Origin: Acetobacter ghanensis
GTDB lineage: Bacteria > Pseudomonadota > Alphaproteobacteria > Acetobacterales > Acetobacteraceae
Assembly: GCF_001499675.1 (NCBI RefSeq)
Contig: NZ_LN609302.1
Location: 2,513,896 to 2,577,895 of the forward strand
Length of the DNA: 64,000 bases
Direction: 5' to 3'
Shown here: positions 30,258-39,895 of the stretch, piece by piece
How positions within the stretch are numbered: the first letter of the stretch is position 1
Layout of the letters: each line of letters begins with the position of its first letter
The notes under the pieces: model-generated
What the model was told of the DNA's origin: nothing
The model's input: the letters and a program-made list of their open reading frames with translations, nothing else
Databases searched by the model: none
Made by a program: the position numbers and the translations under genes

Positions 30258-30268
30258 TACCAGCAGGG

Positions 30269-32146
30269 TCAGGCGCGCAGCTTGTCCGCTTCCACCCTCT
30301 CGGGTTGATCCACCTTATAAGGACCGGCTGCAAGGACCTGAATGGTCAGCAGCCCCATCTGACCCTCTTTCATGCCTTTAAGCGGCAACTCGGCATAGCC
30401 GGAGGTCCAGCGGCTAGCCCCAGCGGCCTCCACCGTATGCCAGCCGGACCATGCAGCCCCTTCGGCCTTAAGGTGCTGGGTCTGCGCTACATGGCGGCCG
30501 CCGCTAAACAGGGTTATGCCTCCAATGGATACCCCCAGCACACGCCGGTCATCGACATAAGGGCCAATGACCCCGGATGGCTTACAGGTGCGTGAGGCCA
30601 GAAAAACTTTTTCCACCCCTGCTGGCAGCATGTAAAAAAACTTGTCTCCATCCCGCCGCAGCAGCCGAACGCGCTGCCCCTTGTCCGTAACCAAAAACAA
30701 CTCCGGGTCCATGCTCAGTGGGGGCGCATCCACACGGGGCCTGCAACCGGGCACACCGGGACTCCGCTCCTGCAACCGGGCAAAAGCCTCTGCCAACACC
30801 TGTTGCCCGCCAAGCTGGGGGAGCACTTCCTTTTCCCACACATGCGGGGCGGCATGGCCAATGCGCAGCATATCCCCACCCCACACAGGATTCTGCCTGT
30901 GGTCCTGCGCCAGATAACACTCCGTTGGCACACCCTCGGCTACCAGCACTGCGTGAGTTTCTGTTTGTACAAGTGTGTAATTGTAAGCAGTAATACTGTG
31001 GTCATAGAAAATACTGCCACCATTAACCAGCGTCCGTACGGGCACAAACTGCCCGTCATGCAGCACACTATGGTGGGGAGTAAGCAGCAGATCCCGCTCC
31101 GGCCGGTTTGGCCCCAGCGCGTGCCGCAAAACCCGGATGGGGTAACCTGCCTCTTCCTCCGGCAACGCGGGCCGGACCTGCACATGCCCACGCTCAACCC
31201 ACAAAAGGCGTTGTGTGGTTGTTCCTCCCTGAGTCCACACATCCACAAGACTGCCGGTCTGGAGTGTGTCCAACATGACCTCGCTCCGGCCAATGTTCAG
31301 ATGTGTGCCCTCAATAAAGCAGGCTTTTGTGCGGGCCTGTGTTCTATCCTCTGCGACACGGAGCGGGTGCAGGGTATCCGCCACCCGGTATTCCCCCGCC
31401 GCCAGCACTGCGTCGTGGGCCAGTTCCACCGTAAACCGCCCAACTTCCGCGTTGTCCGCCCCATGCAGCACAATCGTCCGGCAGGAGCCGCTGGCCGTAA
31501 TATGGTACGCCGCAACAGGCTGGCTGGCGTGGCGGACCTCAATCATGGTCTGTTCGGGGTTGTAATCCAAAATCGCGGTACCAGACAGGTCAAACACCCT
31601 GTGGTCCGCGTTGACGACCAGCGTGCCACCCCCGGCCCCAAAGCGCACCGTGGCGCCACACAGCACATCGGCCGCACCCGTGCCGCAGGTAAACACGCCG
31701 CCATAGGCAATATCCAGCACCACACCATTCAGCGTTGCATCAGGTTCCGCTGGCGCAAACATGGCGCAGCCCCCCACAACATGTACGCACAGGCCAGCGG
31801 GTACGCCCAGCGCAACACCCAACACGGCATTGCCCCCAATATAAAATGCGCTACCCGACGGCACGTGCCCTGTGGCCGGGCCTATGCCAAATGTTGCCTG
31901 TACCCCCGGCGGCACAATGTAAGTGCCCCCTGCCGGAGCGGGAACAACACAAGGGCCACCCTGTTCGTCCAGCAACACGTTTCCATTTGTGCACGCCCCA
32001 AAAATGGCCGGATGAATGACACCATCATAAATCCGTGCGCCATCGGGGGCCGTGATGGCCACATGGTACCCATCCCGCACACCCAGAAACCCCTGATGGT
32101 CCGTGATCTGGTAAGTGACACCGTTTGTGTTGACGTAATGCGCCAT
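30269..32146 (-). CDS. Hint-domain protein (hedgehog/intein-like), beta-repeat N-terminus
   Basis: A 625-residue protein. The first about 285 residues (start ATG 32146, with GGAGG upstream) are Gly/Ala-rich and predicted beta, resembling repeat regions of adhesin or autotransporter type. The centre is a Hint domain: it opens at CFIEGTHLNI with LDTLQTGSLVDV, and its histidine block is TPHHSVLHDGQFVPVRTLVNG. Hint domains self-process by acyl rearrangement at the leading Cys. The closing part (about 160 residues) is unrecognised. Proteins of this layout recur in acetic acid bacteria with unknown function. No signal peptide is seen, so a non-classical secretion route or a cytoplasmic location is open. 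Confidence 0.8.
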   Translation of the reverse strand: MAHYVNTNGVTYQITDHQGFLGVRDGYHVAITAPDGARIYDGVIHPAIFGACTNGNVLLDEQGGPCVVPAPAGGTYIVPPGVQATFGIGPATGHVPSGSAFYIGGNAVLGVALGVPAGLCVHVVGGCAMFAPAEPDATLNGVVLDIAYGGVFTCGTGAADVLCGATVRFGAGGGTLVVNADHRVFDLSGTAILDYNPEQTMIEVRHASQPVAAYHITASGSCRTIVLHGADNAEVGRFTVELAHDAVLAAGEYRVADTLHPLRVAEDRTQARTKACFIEGTHLNIGRSEVMLDTLQTGSLVDVWTQGGTTTQRLLWVERGHVQVRPALPEEEAGYPIRVLRHALGPNRPERDLLLTPHHSVLHDGQFVPVRTLVNGGSIFYDHSITAYNYTLVQTETHAVLVAEGVPTECYLAQDHRQNPVWGGDMLRIGHAAPHVWEKEVLPQLGGQQVLAEAFARLQERSPGVPGCRPRVDAPPLSMDPELFLVTDKGQRVRLLRRDGDKFFYMLPAGVEKVFLASRTCKPSGVIGPYVDDRRVLGVSIGGITLFSGGRHVAQTQHLKAEGAAWSGWHTVEAAGASRWTSGYAELPLKGMKEGQMGLLTIQVLAAGPYKVDQPERVEADKLRA

Positions 32147-32264
32147 ACCCCGACACCTCCCCTTTTGAGAAATACACATGAAGGTGAAGGCATAATGACC
32201 GAATTATAAAAATTAGTTAATGAATTTTTATAGATAATACGCGTTGACGATAAATTAACCCTAT

Positions 32265-32283
32265 GGGCTGGTTAAACCAGCCC
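32265..32283 (-). terminator. Stem-loop at the ispE stop
   Basis: GGGCTGG (32265-32271) and CCAGCCC (32277-32283) form a perfect 7-base stem that overlaps the ispE stop codon. On the minus strand it is followed by AT-rich sequence without a strict T-tract. It probably ends the TPR-ispE transcript. Confidence 0.45.
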
Positions 32284-33176
32284 GCCACCCCACACCCACC
32301 ATGCCGGGTGCGCGTCTTCCAGCCTGTCGGCCGCCTGCCGTGCGGCCTGCGGTGTGGCAAAGATGCCAAAACACGTTGCGCCAGACCCACTCATCCGGGC
32401 CAGCACGCATCCATCCTGCCCGGCAATATCGGCCAGCACATGGCCCACTGGGGGGCATACCACACAGGCTGGCTCTTCCAGACTATTGCCCTGCTGTTTC
32501 AAAAACGTCACCACATCCGCAAGGCTGGACCAGCCATCGGGCATGGTGGCACGCGGCAGAAAATCACCCTCCCGGCGGCGAAACACTTCCGGCGTGGACA
32601 CAGCCTGCCCGCAGTTCACCAACACCATGCCGCATTCCGGCAGGTGGGGGGCCGGAGTCAGGTTTTCACCAATACCTTCCATACGGGTGGTCTGGCTTAA
32701 CAGGCAGACCGGCACATCTGCACCCAGTGTTTCTGCCACTTTAAGCAGGTCCGCCCGGCTGGCCTGCACGTTCCATGCCCGGTCAAGCAGACGCAGGGCG
32801 GCTGCGGCATCGGCCGAGCCACCACCAATGCCAGACGCCACAGGCAGCTTTTTTCCAGCACCAGCCGGCCACCCTGCACATGCGCCTGCGTGCCGCACAG
32901 TTCCTGCAAGGCCCGTGCGGCTTTGAGCACAAGATTATCCGCCCCGGCGGCCGAGGAATCCAGCGCACGGCCGAACCGCCCCGTAATCTCCAGTTGCAGA
33001 GGAGTGGGGCCGGGCTGGTAGTGCAGCACGTCTCCCGCGCCAGCAAACACCACTAGACTATCCAGCAGGTGGTACCCATCTGCCCGCCGACCTGTGACAT
33101 GCAGGTACAGATTGACCTTGGCGGGCGCGGCCTCTGTGAATGCAAAGGTGGAAACGTCCAATGCTGCAACAGTCAC
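32272..33176 (-). pseudogene. ispE: 4-diphosphocytidyl-2-C-methyl-D-erythritol kinase, frameshifted at an A-run
   Basis: IspE is the ATP-dependent fourth step of the MEP isoprenoid pathway, upstream of hopanoids and quinones. From the GTG at 33176 the frame carries PAKVNLYLHVTGRRADGYHLLDSL, then breaks at GRLVLEK. The GHMP-kinase ATP motif PVASGIGGGSADAAAALR and the C-terminal MSGSGATCFGIF lie in a second frame to the stop at 32272. Restoring a seventh A to the run at 32849-32854 (T6 on the plus strand) gives LEKKLPVASGIGGGSAD and a normal 301 residues. The start overlaps the TPR gene stop (GTGA), implying coupling. Since dxs is present, ispE should be essential, so a real lesion is unlikely. 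Confidence 0.88.
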
Positions 33177-35005
33177 GGCGTATGTTTTCCTTGTTCCTGA
33201 GCGGGTTGAGCAGGCGCGGCCTGCCCGGTTGTCTGGGGTGTTGGGGTTACACCCGCTTTCTGTAACGCAGTGCGAATAAGAGCTTCATCCGCGGGGCTTG
33301 GGTGCAGGCCAAGCGCAACATTCCACTGGTCCACCGCCTCGGCCTTGCGGCCCACACGCCAGTAGGCCTCACCCAGATGATAATTCACCTCCGGGTCCTC
33401 TGGCGTCTGCTCGGCTGCTTTTTCCAGCAGGGGAATACCACCGGCCAAATCGCCCTGCTCCACACGCACCCAGCCCAGACTGTCTGTTATGGCGGCATCC
33501 TGCCCGTCCAGCTCATGAGCCTTGCGTAAGAGTTTTTCGGCTTCCTTCAGGTCTTCATGCTGTTCGACCATGCCGTAACCCAAAAAGTTGAGAAGGAGCG
33601 GCTCATCCGGCGCGTAAGCCAGCGCGGCGCGGGTGTCGCTCTTGGCGTGTTCCCAGTCCCCCGCCTCGTGGTAGGCCATGCCGCGCAGGAACAGGAGCGT
33701 CCAGTCCGGCGTCTTCTGCGCATTGGCCAGATCAATCGCACGGGTATAGGCCGCTATGGCGCCGTTCCAGTCTTTTGTCTGGCTCAGCGCATTGCCCAGT
33801 GCACGTTCAATAACAATTTGCCCCGGCGCCTGCTGGGCCAGATGCTGCAACAGGGGAATGGCGTCTGCCGGGTGGTCGTTGGTGGTTTCCAGCACGGCCA
33901 AACGCAATGTTGCTACAATGGCCAGCGGGTCCTGCGGAGGTACACGCACCAGTGTTTCCCGCGCAGCGTCAAAATGCTGCTCATCGTCCTGAATTTCAGC
34001 CAGCATCAGGCGGGCATCAACCAGTGTAGGGTCCATGGACAGGGCAAAGCCCAGCATCAGGCGGGCAGCCTCATTAAACTGGTAAAGGTTCAGGGCCGCG
34101 CCTTCGGCCCCTCCACCCTGCTGTGCCTGCTCGTGGGCTTGCTGACGCAGCAAAAAAGCCGTCAGCACATAAGCGCGGGCAATGCCCTCCCGCGCGGATG
34201 TAACAGGGTAATGGCTGATATTGGCCTGCAACGCTGGACCAGCCAGCCCCAGAATGGAGTCTGTTTCCACCAGTTTACGAATAATGGTGCGCGCTTTGTC
34301 CTGCTGCCCGTGGTTCCACAACCATGCTGCATAGGAGCGGGTTAGCAGCATGTCATAACCCGGCATACTCTTCTGCGCCTGCTCAAACAGAGCGCCAGCT
34401 TTATCGGACAGGCCAGAAACCTGCGCAATAATGGCGGCGTGCAGGGCATTAAACGGCATAAGCACGGAGCTTTGGGCGTGCAGCAGACTGTCTATTGCCA
34501 CATCTGCATGACCCTGCGCCTGCTGGCACCACGCCAACAGCAAAGGCATGATCAGATGGGCCATGGGGTCGGCCCCCGCGCGGTGGTAATACTGCACCGC
34601 ATCGGGCCATGCGCCACGGGTTGCGGCGTCATTCCCCAGAACCAGTGCTGAGATAACGCTGCGGTCCTCGGGGGTTTTGTCCACCAGCCGCGCCAGTTCC
34701 ACTGCCTGCGGGTCCCCCGCCATAACGTTCCGCACAAAGGCCTGCCGCAACAGGTCCATGTTTGCCGGGTCTGCCTGCAATGCGGTGCGGAAGGCCTGCG
34801 CGGCCTCCAGATCATCCCCCAGACGCACGGCTACGATGCCACGCAGGAAGGCTTCCGAATCGACACGCCCTTTGGCGGTCTGGTCAACCGGACCATCTTT
34901 ATGGTGCAGAACGTGAGCAGGCTCGGGTACGGAGGCAAGGGCGGGCGCCACCAGCATTGTGGCGGACAACAGGAAAACCGTAGGCATAAGGCGACAAAAC
35001 AGCAT
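33173..35005 (-). CDS. TPR-repeat protein, exported
   Basis: A 610-residue protein with an N-terminal signal peptide (start ATG 35005: MLFCRLMPTVFLLSATMLVAPALA) and tetratricopeptide repeats for most of its length, clearest between residues 400 and 560 (the pattern DWTLLFLRGMAYHEAGDWEHA and LLNFLGYGMVEQHEDLKEAEKLL). The C-terminus is Pro/Gln/Ala-rich. Such alphaproteobacterial TPR proteins act as periplasmic or outer-membrane scaffolds; the specific role is unknown. Its stop overlaps the GTG of ispE (GTGA), a conserved-looking coupling, so the two are co-expressed. Confidence 0.83.
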   Translation of the reverse strand: MLFCRLMPTVFLLSATMLVAPALASVPEPAHVLHHKDGPVDQTAKGRVDSEAFLRGIVAVRLGDDLEAAQAFRTALQADPANMDLLRQAFVRNVMAGDPQAVELARLVDKTPEDRSVISALVLGNDAATRGAWPDAVQYYHRAGADPMAHLIMPLLLAWCQQAQGHADVAIDSLLHAQSSVLMPFNALHAAIIAQVSGLSDKAGALFEQAQKSMPGYDMLLTRSYAAWLWNHGQQDKARTIIRKLVETDSILGLAGPALQANISHYPVTSAREGIARAYVLTAFLLRQQAHEQAQQGGGAEGAALNLYQFNEAARLMLGFALSMDPTLVDARLMLAEIQDDEQHFDAARETLVRVPPQDPLAIVATLRLAVLETTNDHPADAIPLLQHLAQQAPGQIVIERALGNALSQTKDWNGAIAAYTRAIDLANAQKTPDWTLLFLRGMAYHEAGDWEHAKSDTRAALAYAPDEPLLLNFLGYGMVEQHEDLKEAEKLLRKAHELDGQDAAITDSLGWVRVEQGDLAGGIPLLEKAAEQTPEDPEVNYHLGEAYWRVGRKAEAVDQWNVALGLHPSPADEALIRTALQKAGVTPTPQTTGQAAPAQPAQEQGKHTP

Positions 35006-35186
35006 AAGAACCCTATTCAAGCTGAGGCGGCAGCACCGGGTTGCCGCGGCAGCCGCCCCACACCTGCCAGCATAGCGGAGAGGAACGACATGAACGGCTG
35101 GCTTTTCTCTACCGCGCTCATGCCAAACCGCCAAACCATCCGCGCCATATTCTGCTCCACCCCCTGCTTGTGATACGGTCGGGATA

Positions 35187-36044
35187 ATGCAAGACGCCCT
35201 CTCCCTGCTCCGCCTCTATACTGAATGGGGCGTGGATACCGCCGTTACCGACAACGCCACGGACCACCGTCTGGCGGAGGCAGGGGCATTCCGGCTTCCG
35301 CCTGTGCGTGAGCAGGGCAGACGCACCGGGCAGCCACAGCCCGCAACCGCTCCTTTACAACACTCCCCAGCACCCGCCACCCCTCCTGCCGTCCAGCGGC
35401 CCACCCCGCCCCCACTGGTGGAAGGCGGCATTGCCAGCCTGAGCGAGTCCGTGGCCCTTGCCCAGCAGGTTGCGGCACAGGCCACCACCCCGGACGCCCT
35501 GCGCAGCGCCATGGAGCAGTTTGACACATGCTCGCTGCGTGGCACCGCCATGCACACTCTGGCGCCGTCCGGCCCGTTCAACGCACCGCTCATGCTCATA
35601 GGTGACGCCCCGGATGCGGATGAGGACCGGAGCGGGCAAGTCTTTGCCGGTCTGTGCGGCACTCTGCTAGACACGCTACTGGCCCCGCTCCCGCTGGAAC
35701 GCGGCCAACTGGCCCTGAGCACCGCGCTCCCGTGGCGCCCGCCCGGTGGCCGCCCCCCGTCCGAGGCGGAACAACGCATCTGCCTGCCGTTTCTCCAACG
35801 CGCGATTACCTTGTTCGCGCCCCGCCGTGTGCTGCTATGCGGCCGCCTGCCCGCCACCATGCTGCTGGGCAAGGACGCCACGCTCCCCAAGCGGGACTGG
35901 GGGACGCTGACCCTACCCAATGGTCCAACCCTGCCTGTGCTGGTCATGCGGCACCCACTCCAGCTTCGGGCCTCCCCCACCGCCCGCAGGGAGATATGGC
36001 AGACGTTGATGATGGTGATGAAAACACTGCGAGACACACCATAA
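35187..36044 (+). CDS. Uracil-DNA glycosylase-like protein
   Basis: A 285-residue protein. The C-terminal about 165 residues follow the family 4/5 uracil-DNA glycosylase plan: FDTCSLRGTAMHTL, the catalytic-loop equivalent GDAPDADEDRSGQVFAG, then LPWRPPGGRPPSEAE and the C-terminal RHPLQLRASPTARREIW (counterpart of the HPAYLLR loop). The first loop usually reads GEAPGADED-x-x-G-x-P-F; here Glu is Asp and Gly is Asp, so activity may be altered. Only one Cys remains at the first iron-sulfur position. The N-terminal 100 residues are Pro-rich linker. It is divergent from the TPR gene. The enzymatic role is inferred. Confidence 0.75.
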   Translation: MQDALSLLRLYTEWGVDTAVTDNATDHRLAEAGAFRLPPVREQGRRTGQPQPATAPLQHSPAPATPPAVQRPTPPPLVEGGIASLSESVALAQQVAAQATTPDALRSAMEQFDTCSLRGTAMHTLAPSGPFNAPLMLIGDAPDADEDRSGQVFAGLCGTLLDTLLAPLPLERGQLALSTALPWRPPGGRPPSEAEQRICLPFLQRAITLFAPRRVLLCGRLPATMLLGKDATLPKRDWGTLTLPNGPTLPVLVMRHPLQLRASPTARREIWQTLMMVMKTLRDTP

Positions 36045-36255
36045 AGCAACCACAACCACGCCTGTAATAACCTCATACCTGTCACAAAGAATTACAGCAT
36101 GAAATAACGCCAAATACCTTGGGAAAACAAAGAACTCCGCAAGGAACAACCGGCGCGTTACGGCAAACTTCGTAACGGTTTCTGAAACACGCCAACCAAT
36201 GTTTACACAGAGTAAACTTGCTTTTTGCGCACAAAACGCCTAGACCCCGCCAGCC

Positions 36256-38196
36256 ATGCGAGCGATAGGTCAAATTCCTCATCAGATCGCGGCAAAAGCC
36301 TTTTTGGCTGGTGCCGCTCTTTTGGCCAGCGCTTCCGTCAACACGACGAGAGCCCACGCCAGTTCCCCGGACCACGGGGCAGAACCGCACAGCGAAGAGC
36401 TGGCGATGGTTTTGCCGCGCCGGGCTTTTCCGGAAGGTGATGATCTCACCCTACCCAGGCCACTTCCACCGGATGTGGCAACCCATATCCGCTCCATTAT
36501 CCGACTTCAGCGCATGGGTGCGTTTGCCGAGGCCATCAGCAGCACCACCCATCTGACCGATTCACTGCTGCTGGGCGAGGTAGAGGCCAACCGCTACCTC
36601 AACCCAAGCTACCACCCCAGCGCGACAGAACTGCGCAACTGGCTGAAGCAATACACCAGCTACGCGGATGCACCGGCTGTGTGGGCCCGTCTTGCGGCCC
36701 TGCCTGACCGGGGTGGGCCCATGCCCGCTGCCCCTTCCACCGAGCATCTGGCCCCCGAACACGCGGCCCTTGCAGCAGGGCCGTTGCAGGAATTCACCCG
36801 CAACCCCATGCTGGACCGCACTTTGCGCGAACGCACAACATGGGGCCTTAAAGGTGTGCATAGCGCCCTGCACCTCATCAGCATTACACCGGGCATGACC
36901 CCGGCCTATGCCGCCCAGTTGCAGGCGGAAACGGCACAGGCCATGCTGGCTGCGGGGGAAACAGACCTTGCGCTGGACATAAGCCGGACGGCCAACACCG
37001 TCTCCCACGGGCAGAATGCGCTGGCAGGCTACGTGACCGGGCTGGCCCTGTGGCAGAAGCAGGCTTACAGCGAAGCGACCGAGTTTTTTGAGCGTGCCTC
37101 CCACGCCCCGCGCGCCACGCCGGAAATGCGGGCTGCAAACGCCTTCTGGGCCGCCCGCACGTACGAAAAGACCAACAACCCCCATAACCACCGCTTGTGG
37201 CTCCAACATGCGGCTACCTTCCCGCGCACGTTTTACGGGCTTCTGGCCAGCAACATGCTGCGCACGGGTAGCGGCACGCCACACAAGCTGAGCGAACGCC
37301 ACGGCCTTGCCAGCTTTGCTCCGCTGGAAAGCTCGGGCAATGCCAGCCAGAGCGCGGCCTCCGCGCCGGTTCTGACAGAAATTGACCTGGAGGCCGTGGG
37401 GAACACCAATGTCGGCCGCCGCGTCTTTGCCCTGCTACAGGTCGGGGAGCCAGAAATGGCGGAGAACGCCATGCGCCGTGCATGGCCCAGCCTGCACGAT
37501 GTAACATTGGCCCGCTCCTTCCAACTGGTAGCCGATGCCGCCGGGCTGCATGACCTTGCGCGGGAGATGGAAGACTCCCTGCAAAGTCAGGCCACCACCG
37601 CACAAAACATGGATGATGCGCCACTCCCGCAGCTCCGGCCCCGCAACGGCTTTACCATGGACCCAGCACTGGTTTATGCGCTGGCCCGTGTGGAATCCAA
37701 CTTTGACGCGCGTGCCGTATCCGGTGCAGGCGCACATGGGCTGATGCAGATCCGCCCCATAACGGCTGACTTTGTAACCAGCGCATCTGCCTCCAACCCC
37801 AACCACCGGTTCGAGCGCTCGGCCTCAGCTCTGCATGACCCCAGCCTCAATCTGGAAATCGGGCAGCGCTATGTGCAGTATCTGGCCAAGCTGACCCAGC
37901 AGGCCAACCATACGGAAGCACGGGGCGGAGACATTATCCGCCTGCTGGCCAGCTACAACGCAGGCCCCAACGCTCTGGCACACTGGGAAAATCTGGCAGC
38001 CTCCTCCGATGACCCGCTCTTGTTCATGGAGCTGCTGCCAAACCAGGAAACCCGGAACTACGTGCACCGGACCCTGACCTACCTGTGGCGCTATGCCGCC
38101 AAGATGAAGCTCCCAGCGCCCTCCCTGAGCGCTCTGGCGCAAGGCACATGGCCCGACTTTGCGGATGAAACCGCACTGGCCAGCACCCTGCACTAA
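36256..38196 (+). CDS. slt: Soluble lytic murein transglycosylase
   Basis: A 646-residue periplasmic enzyme that cleaves peptidoglycan glycan strands to 1,6-anhydro-MurNAc products. It has a signal peptide (residues 1 to about 33), a long alpha-helical superhelical domain, and the C-terminal SLT domain with the catalytic Glu480 in ALARVESNFDARAVSGAGA, followed by HGLMQIRPITA and LLASYNAGPNAL. The ATG at 36256 gives a proper leader. A strong terminator lies 70 bases downstream. Its products could feed the MurNAc/GlcNAc genes at 7-13 kb, which is inference. Confidence 0.92.
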   Translation: MRAIGQIPHQIAAKAFLAGAALLASASVNTTRAHASSPDHGAEPHSEELAMVLPRRAFPEGDDLTLPRPLPPDVATHIRSIIRLQRMGAFAEAISSTTHLTDSLLLGEVEANRYLNPSYHPSATELRNWLKQYTSYADAPAVWARLAALPDRGGPMPAAPSTEHLAPEHAALAAGPLQEFTRNPMLDRTLRERTTWGLKGVHSALHLISITPGMTPAYAAQLQAETAQAMLAAGETDLALDISRTANTVSHGQNALAGYVTGLALWQKQAYSEATEFFERASHAPRATPEMRAANAFWAARTYEKTNNPHNHRLWLQHAATFPRTFYGLLASNMLRTGSGTPHKLSERHGLASFAPLESSGNASQSAASAPVLTEIDLEAVGNTNVGRRVFALLQVGEPEMAENAMRRAWPSLHDVTLARSFQLVADAAGLHDLAREMEDSLQSQATTAQNMDDAPLPQLRPRNGFTMDPALVYALARVESNFDARAVSGAGAHGLMQIRPITADFVTSASASNPNHRFERSASALHDPSLNLEIGQRYVQYLAKLTQQANHTEARGGDIIRLLASYNAGPNALAHWENLAASSDDPLLFMELLPNQETRNYVHRTLTYLWRYAAKMKLPAPSLSALAQGTWPDFADETALASTLH

Positions 38197-38263
38197 CGAG
38201 CCCGGCCTATTCCCCGGCATCCGTACCCTCGCAAGGGGCAACGCAACCGGGGCCGTTAATACC

Positions 38264-38297
38264 AAAAAGGGGCGCAGCTTTGGCTGCGCCCCTTTTT
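38264..38297. terminator. Strong bidirectional intrinsic terminator
   Basis: AAAAAGGGGCGCAGC and GCTGCGCCCCTTTTT form a perfect hairpin with a four-base loop (TTTG), flanked by A- and T-runs on both sides. It separates slt (plus) from the CBS/CorC gene (minus). Confidence 0.9.
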
Positions 38298-38338
38298 GTC
38301 TTCTCCACTCTGCCCCGCCCAGCGAGGCAAAGAGCCTG

Positions 38339-39640
38339 TTAGTTCTCCGCCAGAGCCTGACGGCTAGCCCGAACGCGGGCCACACGCCGCCCCTCCACTT
38401 CCAGCACCTCAAACAGCCACCCATCGTAAGCGACCTTGTCCCCGGCCGCAGGCACACGCCGCAGCAGGGCCAGCAACAGGCCACCCAACGTATGGTAGCT
38501 CCCCTCTTCTGGCAGGGAGCGCAAGCCCAGCATGTCCTTAATTTCATCCACTGAGGCCGTGCCTTCCAGCACAATAACCGCATCCGGGGCGGGCACATTG
38601 GCCGCATGGTGGCTGGACTGGGGCTGCTCGTGCGAGGTCTCGCCCACAATGGCGTCAAACAGGTCGGCTGGTGTCACCACACCTTCAAACGCGCCATATT
38701 CGTCCAGCACAAAGGCCATGCCCAAGGAGATGCTGCGCATCCGTTCCAGCATATCCAGCGCGGAAATACTGTCCGGCACGACAACCATCGGCCGCATCCC
38801 CGCCTCTATGGACACGGGCATACCCTCCAGCACCCGGTCCAGCATATCCTTGGCCAGAATGACCCCTACGGGGTTATCCACCCCTCCTTCGCACACCACG
38901 ATGCGGGCATAGCTGGTCTGCTTGAGCAGTTGCACCAGCGCCTCGCGCCCGGCATGGCGGTCTATCCAGCACAGTTCATTTCTGGGCGTCATAATGGCCC
39001 GTACAGGGCGGTCCGCCAGACGCAGCAGCCGTTCAATCATGCTGCGCTCCTCGTGCTCCAGCACGCCCAGACGGGCGCCCTCGGCAATGTAGGCTTTCAG
39101 CTCCTCTTCCGTCAGGCTCTGGTTAACCGCATCACTCGCCCCCATCAGCCGCAGCACCATGTTGGAGGACGCCCGCAGCAGCATGACCACGGGGCCGGTC
39201 ACCTTGGCCAGCAGTTCCAGCGGCATAGCCAGACGGGCCGCCATTTTTTCCGGCTCACGCAGGGCCAACTGCTTGGGCACCAGTTCCCCCAGCACCAGCA
39301 TAATGGCGGTAATGAAGACCACCACCACGATCATGGAAATCTGGGAGGCAAAAGGCCGCAGAACAGCAAACTGCTCCAGAATGGGGGTCAGATGTGCCTC
39401 AACCTGCACCCCGCCAAACGTCCCCTCCAGAATGGAAACCAGCGTCATACCCACCTGCACCGTGGGCAGAAAAATCTGGGGGTCTTCGGCCAACCGCATA
39501 GCCCGGTCCGCACCGCGCACGCCGTTTTCCTGCAACTGGGCCAAACGCGGTTTGCGAACGGAAATAAGAGCCAGTTCCCCCATGGCGAACACCGCGTTGA
39601 GGATAACCAGAAAGAAAATAATAAGAATGGAAAGTGCCAT
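38339..39640 (-). CDS. CNNM/CorC-type transporter (DUF21, CBS pair, HlyC/CorC domain)
   Basis: A 433-residue membrane protein. The N-terminal DUF21 region (three to four helices, MALSILIIFFLVILNAVFAM at the start, then NAVFAMGELALISVRKPRL) is followed by two CBS motifs (IMTPRNELCWID; GVILAKDM with DALDMLERMR-like second half) and a C-terminal CorC_HlyC module (LGLRSLPEEGSYHTLGGLLL). The family exports magnesium or cobalt. The ATG at 39640 is used; the frame extends upstream to 39871 without family similarity. Confidence 0.88.
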   Translation of the reverse strand: MALSILIIFFLVILNAVFAMGELALISVRKPRLAQLQENGVRGADRAMRLAEDPQIFLPTVQVGMTLVSILEGTFGGVQVEAHLTPILEQFAVLRPFASQISMIVVVVFITAIMLVLGELVPKQLALREPEKMAARLAMPLELLAKVTGPVVMLLRASSNMVLRLMGASDAVNQSLTEEELKAYIAEGARLGVLEHEERSMIERLLRLADRPVRAIMTPRNELCWIDRHAGREALVQLLKQTSYARIVVCEGGVDNPVGVILAKDMLDRVLEGMPVSIEAGMRPMVVVPDSISALDMLERMRSISLGMAFVLDEYGAFEGVVTPADLFDAIVGETSHEQPQSSHHAANVPAPDAVIVLEGTASVDEIKDMLGLRSLPEEGSYHTLGGLLLALLRRVPAAGDKVAYDGWLFEVLEVEGRRVARVRASRQALAEN

Positions 39641-39833
39641 GGATAAAACCAACACGCCTTTTGCTGTAGCGGGCTTTGCACAACAAAAGCCCCGCCGTGC
39701 AGGATAGGGGATGATCCGGCGTGAGACCAGCGCCGAACATGCGACCCTCCCTACCCGCCATGTCCATGCGGGCAGTGTATGCCTGCCCATCCAATAAAGC
39801 GGACCAAATTGGTATTCTTTTTCCGGCAGGCAC

Positions 39834-39863
39834 AAAAAAACGGCCCCCGAGGGGGCCGTTCCT
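39834..39863 (-). terminator. Intrinsic terminator of hpnH
   Basis: On the minus strand, AACGGCCCCC and GGGGGCCGTT-type arms form a GC-rich hairpin with a T7 tract following (AAAAAAA at 39834-39840 on the plus strand). It lies 33 bases downstream of the hpnH stop. Confidence 0.88.
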
Positions 39864-39895
39864 TGTCGCACAAAACCGATTCGCTATAGGGCGAA

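Noticed and set aside
30803..32209. 468-codon plus-strand frame opposite the Hint gene
   Set aside because: Antisense shadow; the minus-strand gene has a Shine-Dalgarno site and a recognised domain.
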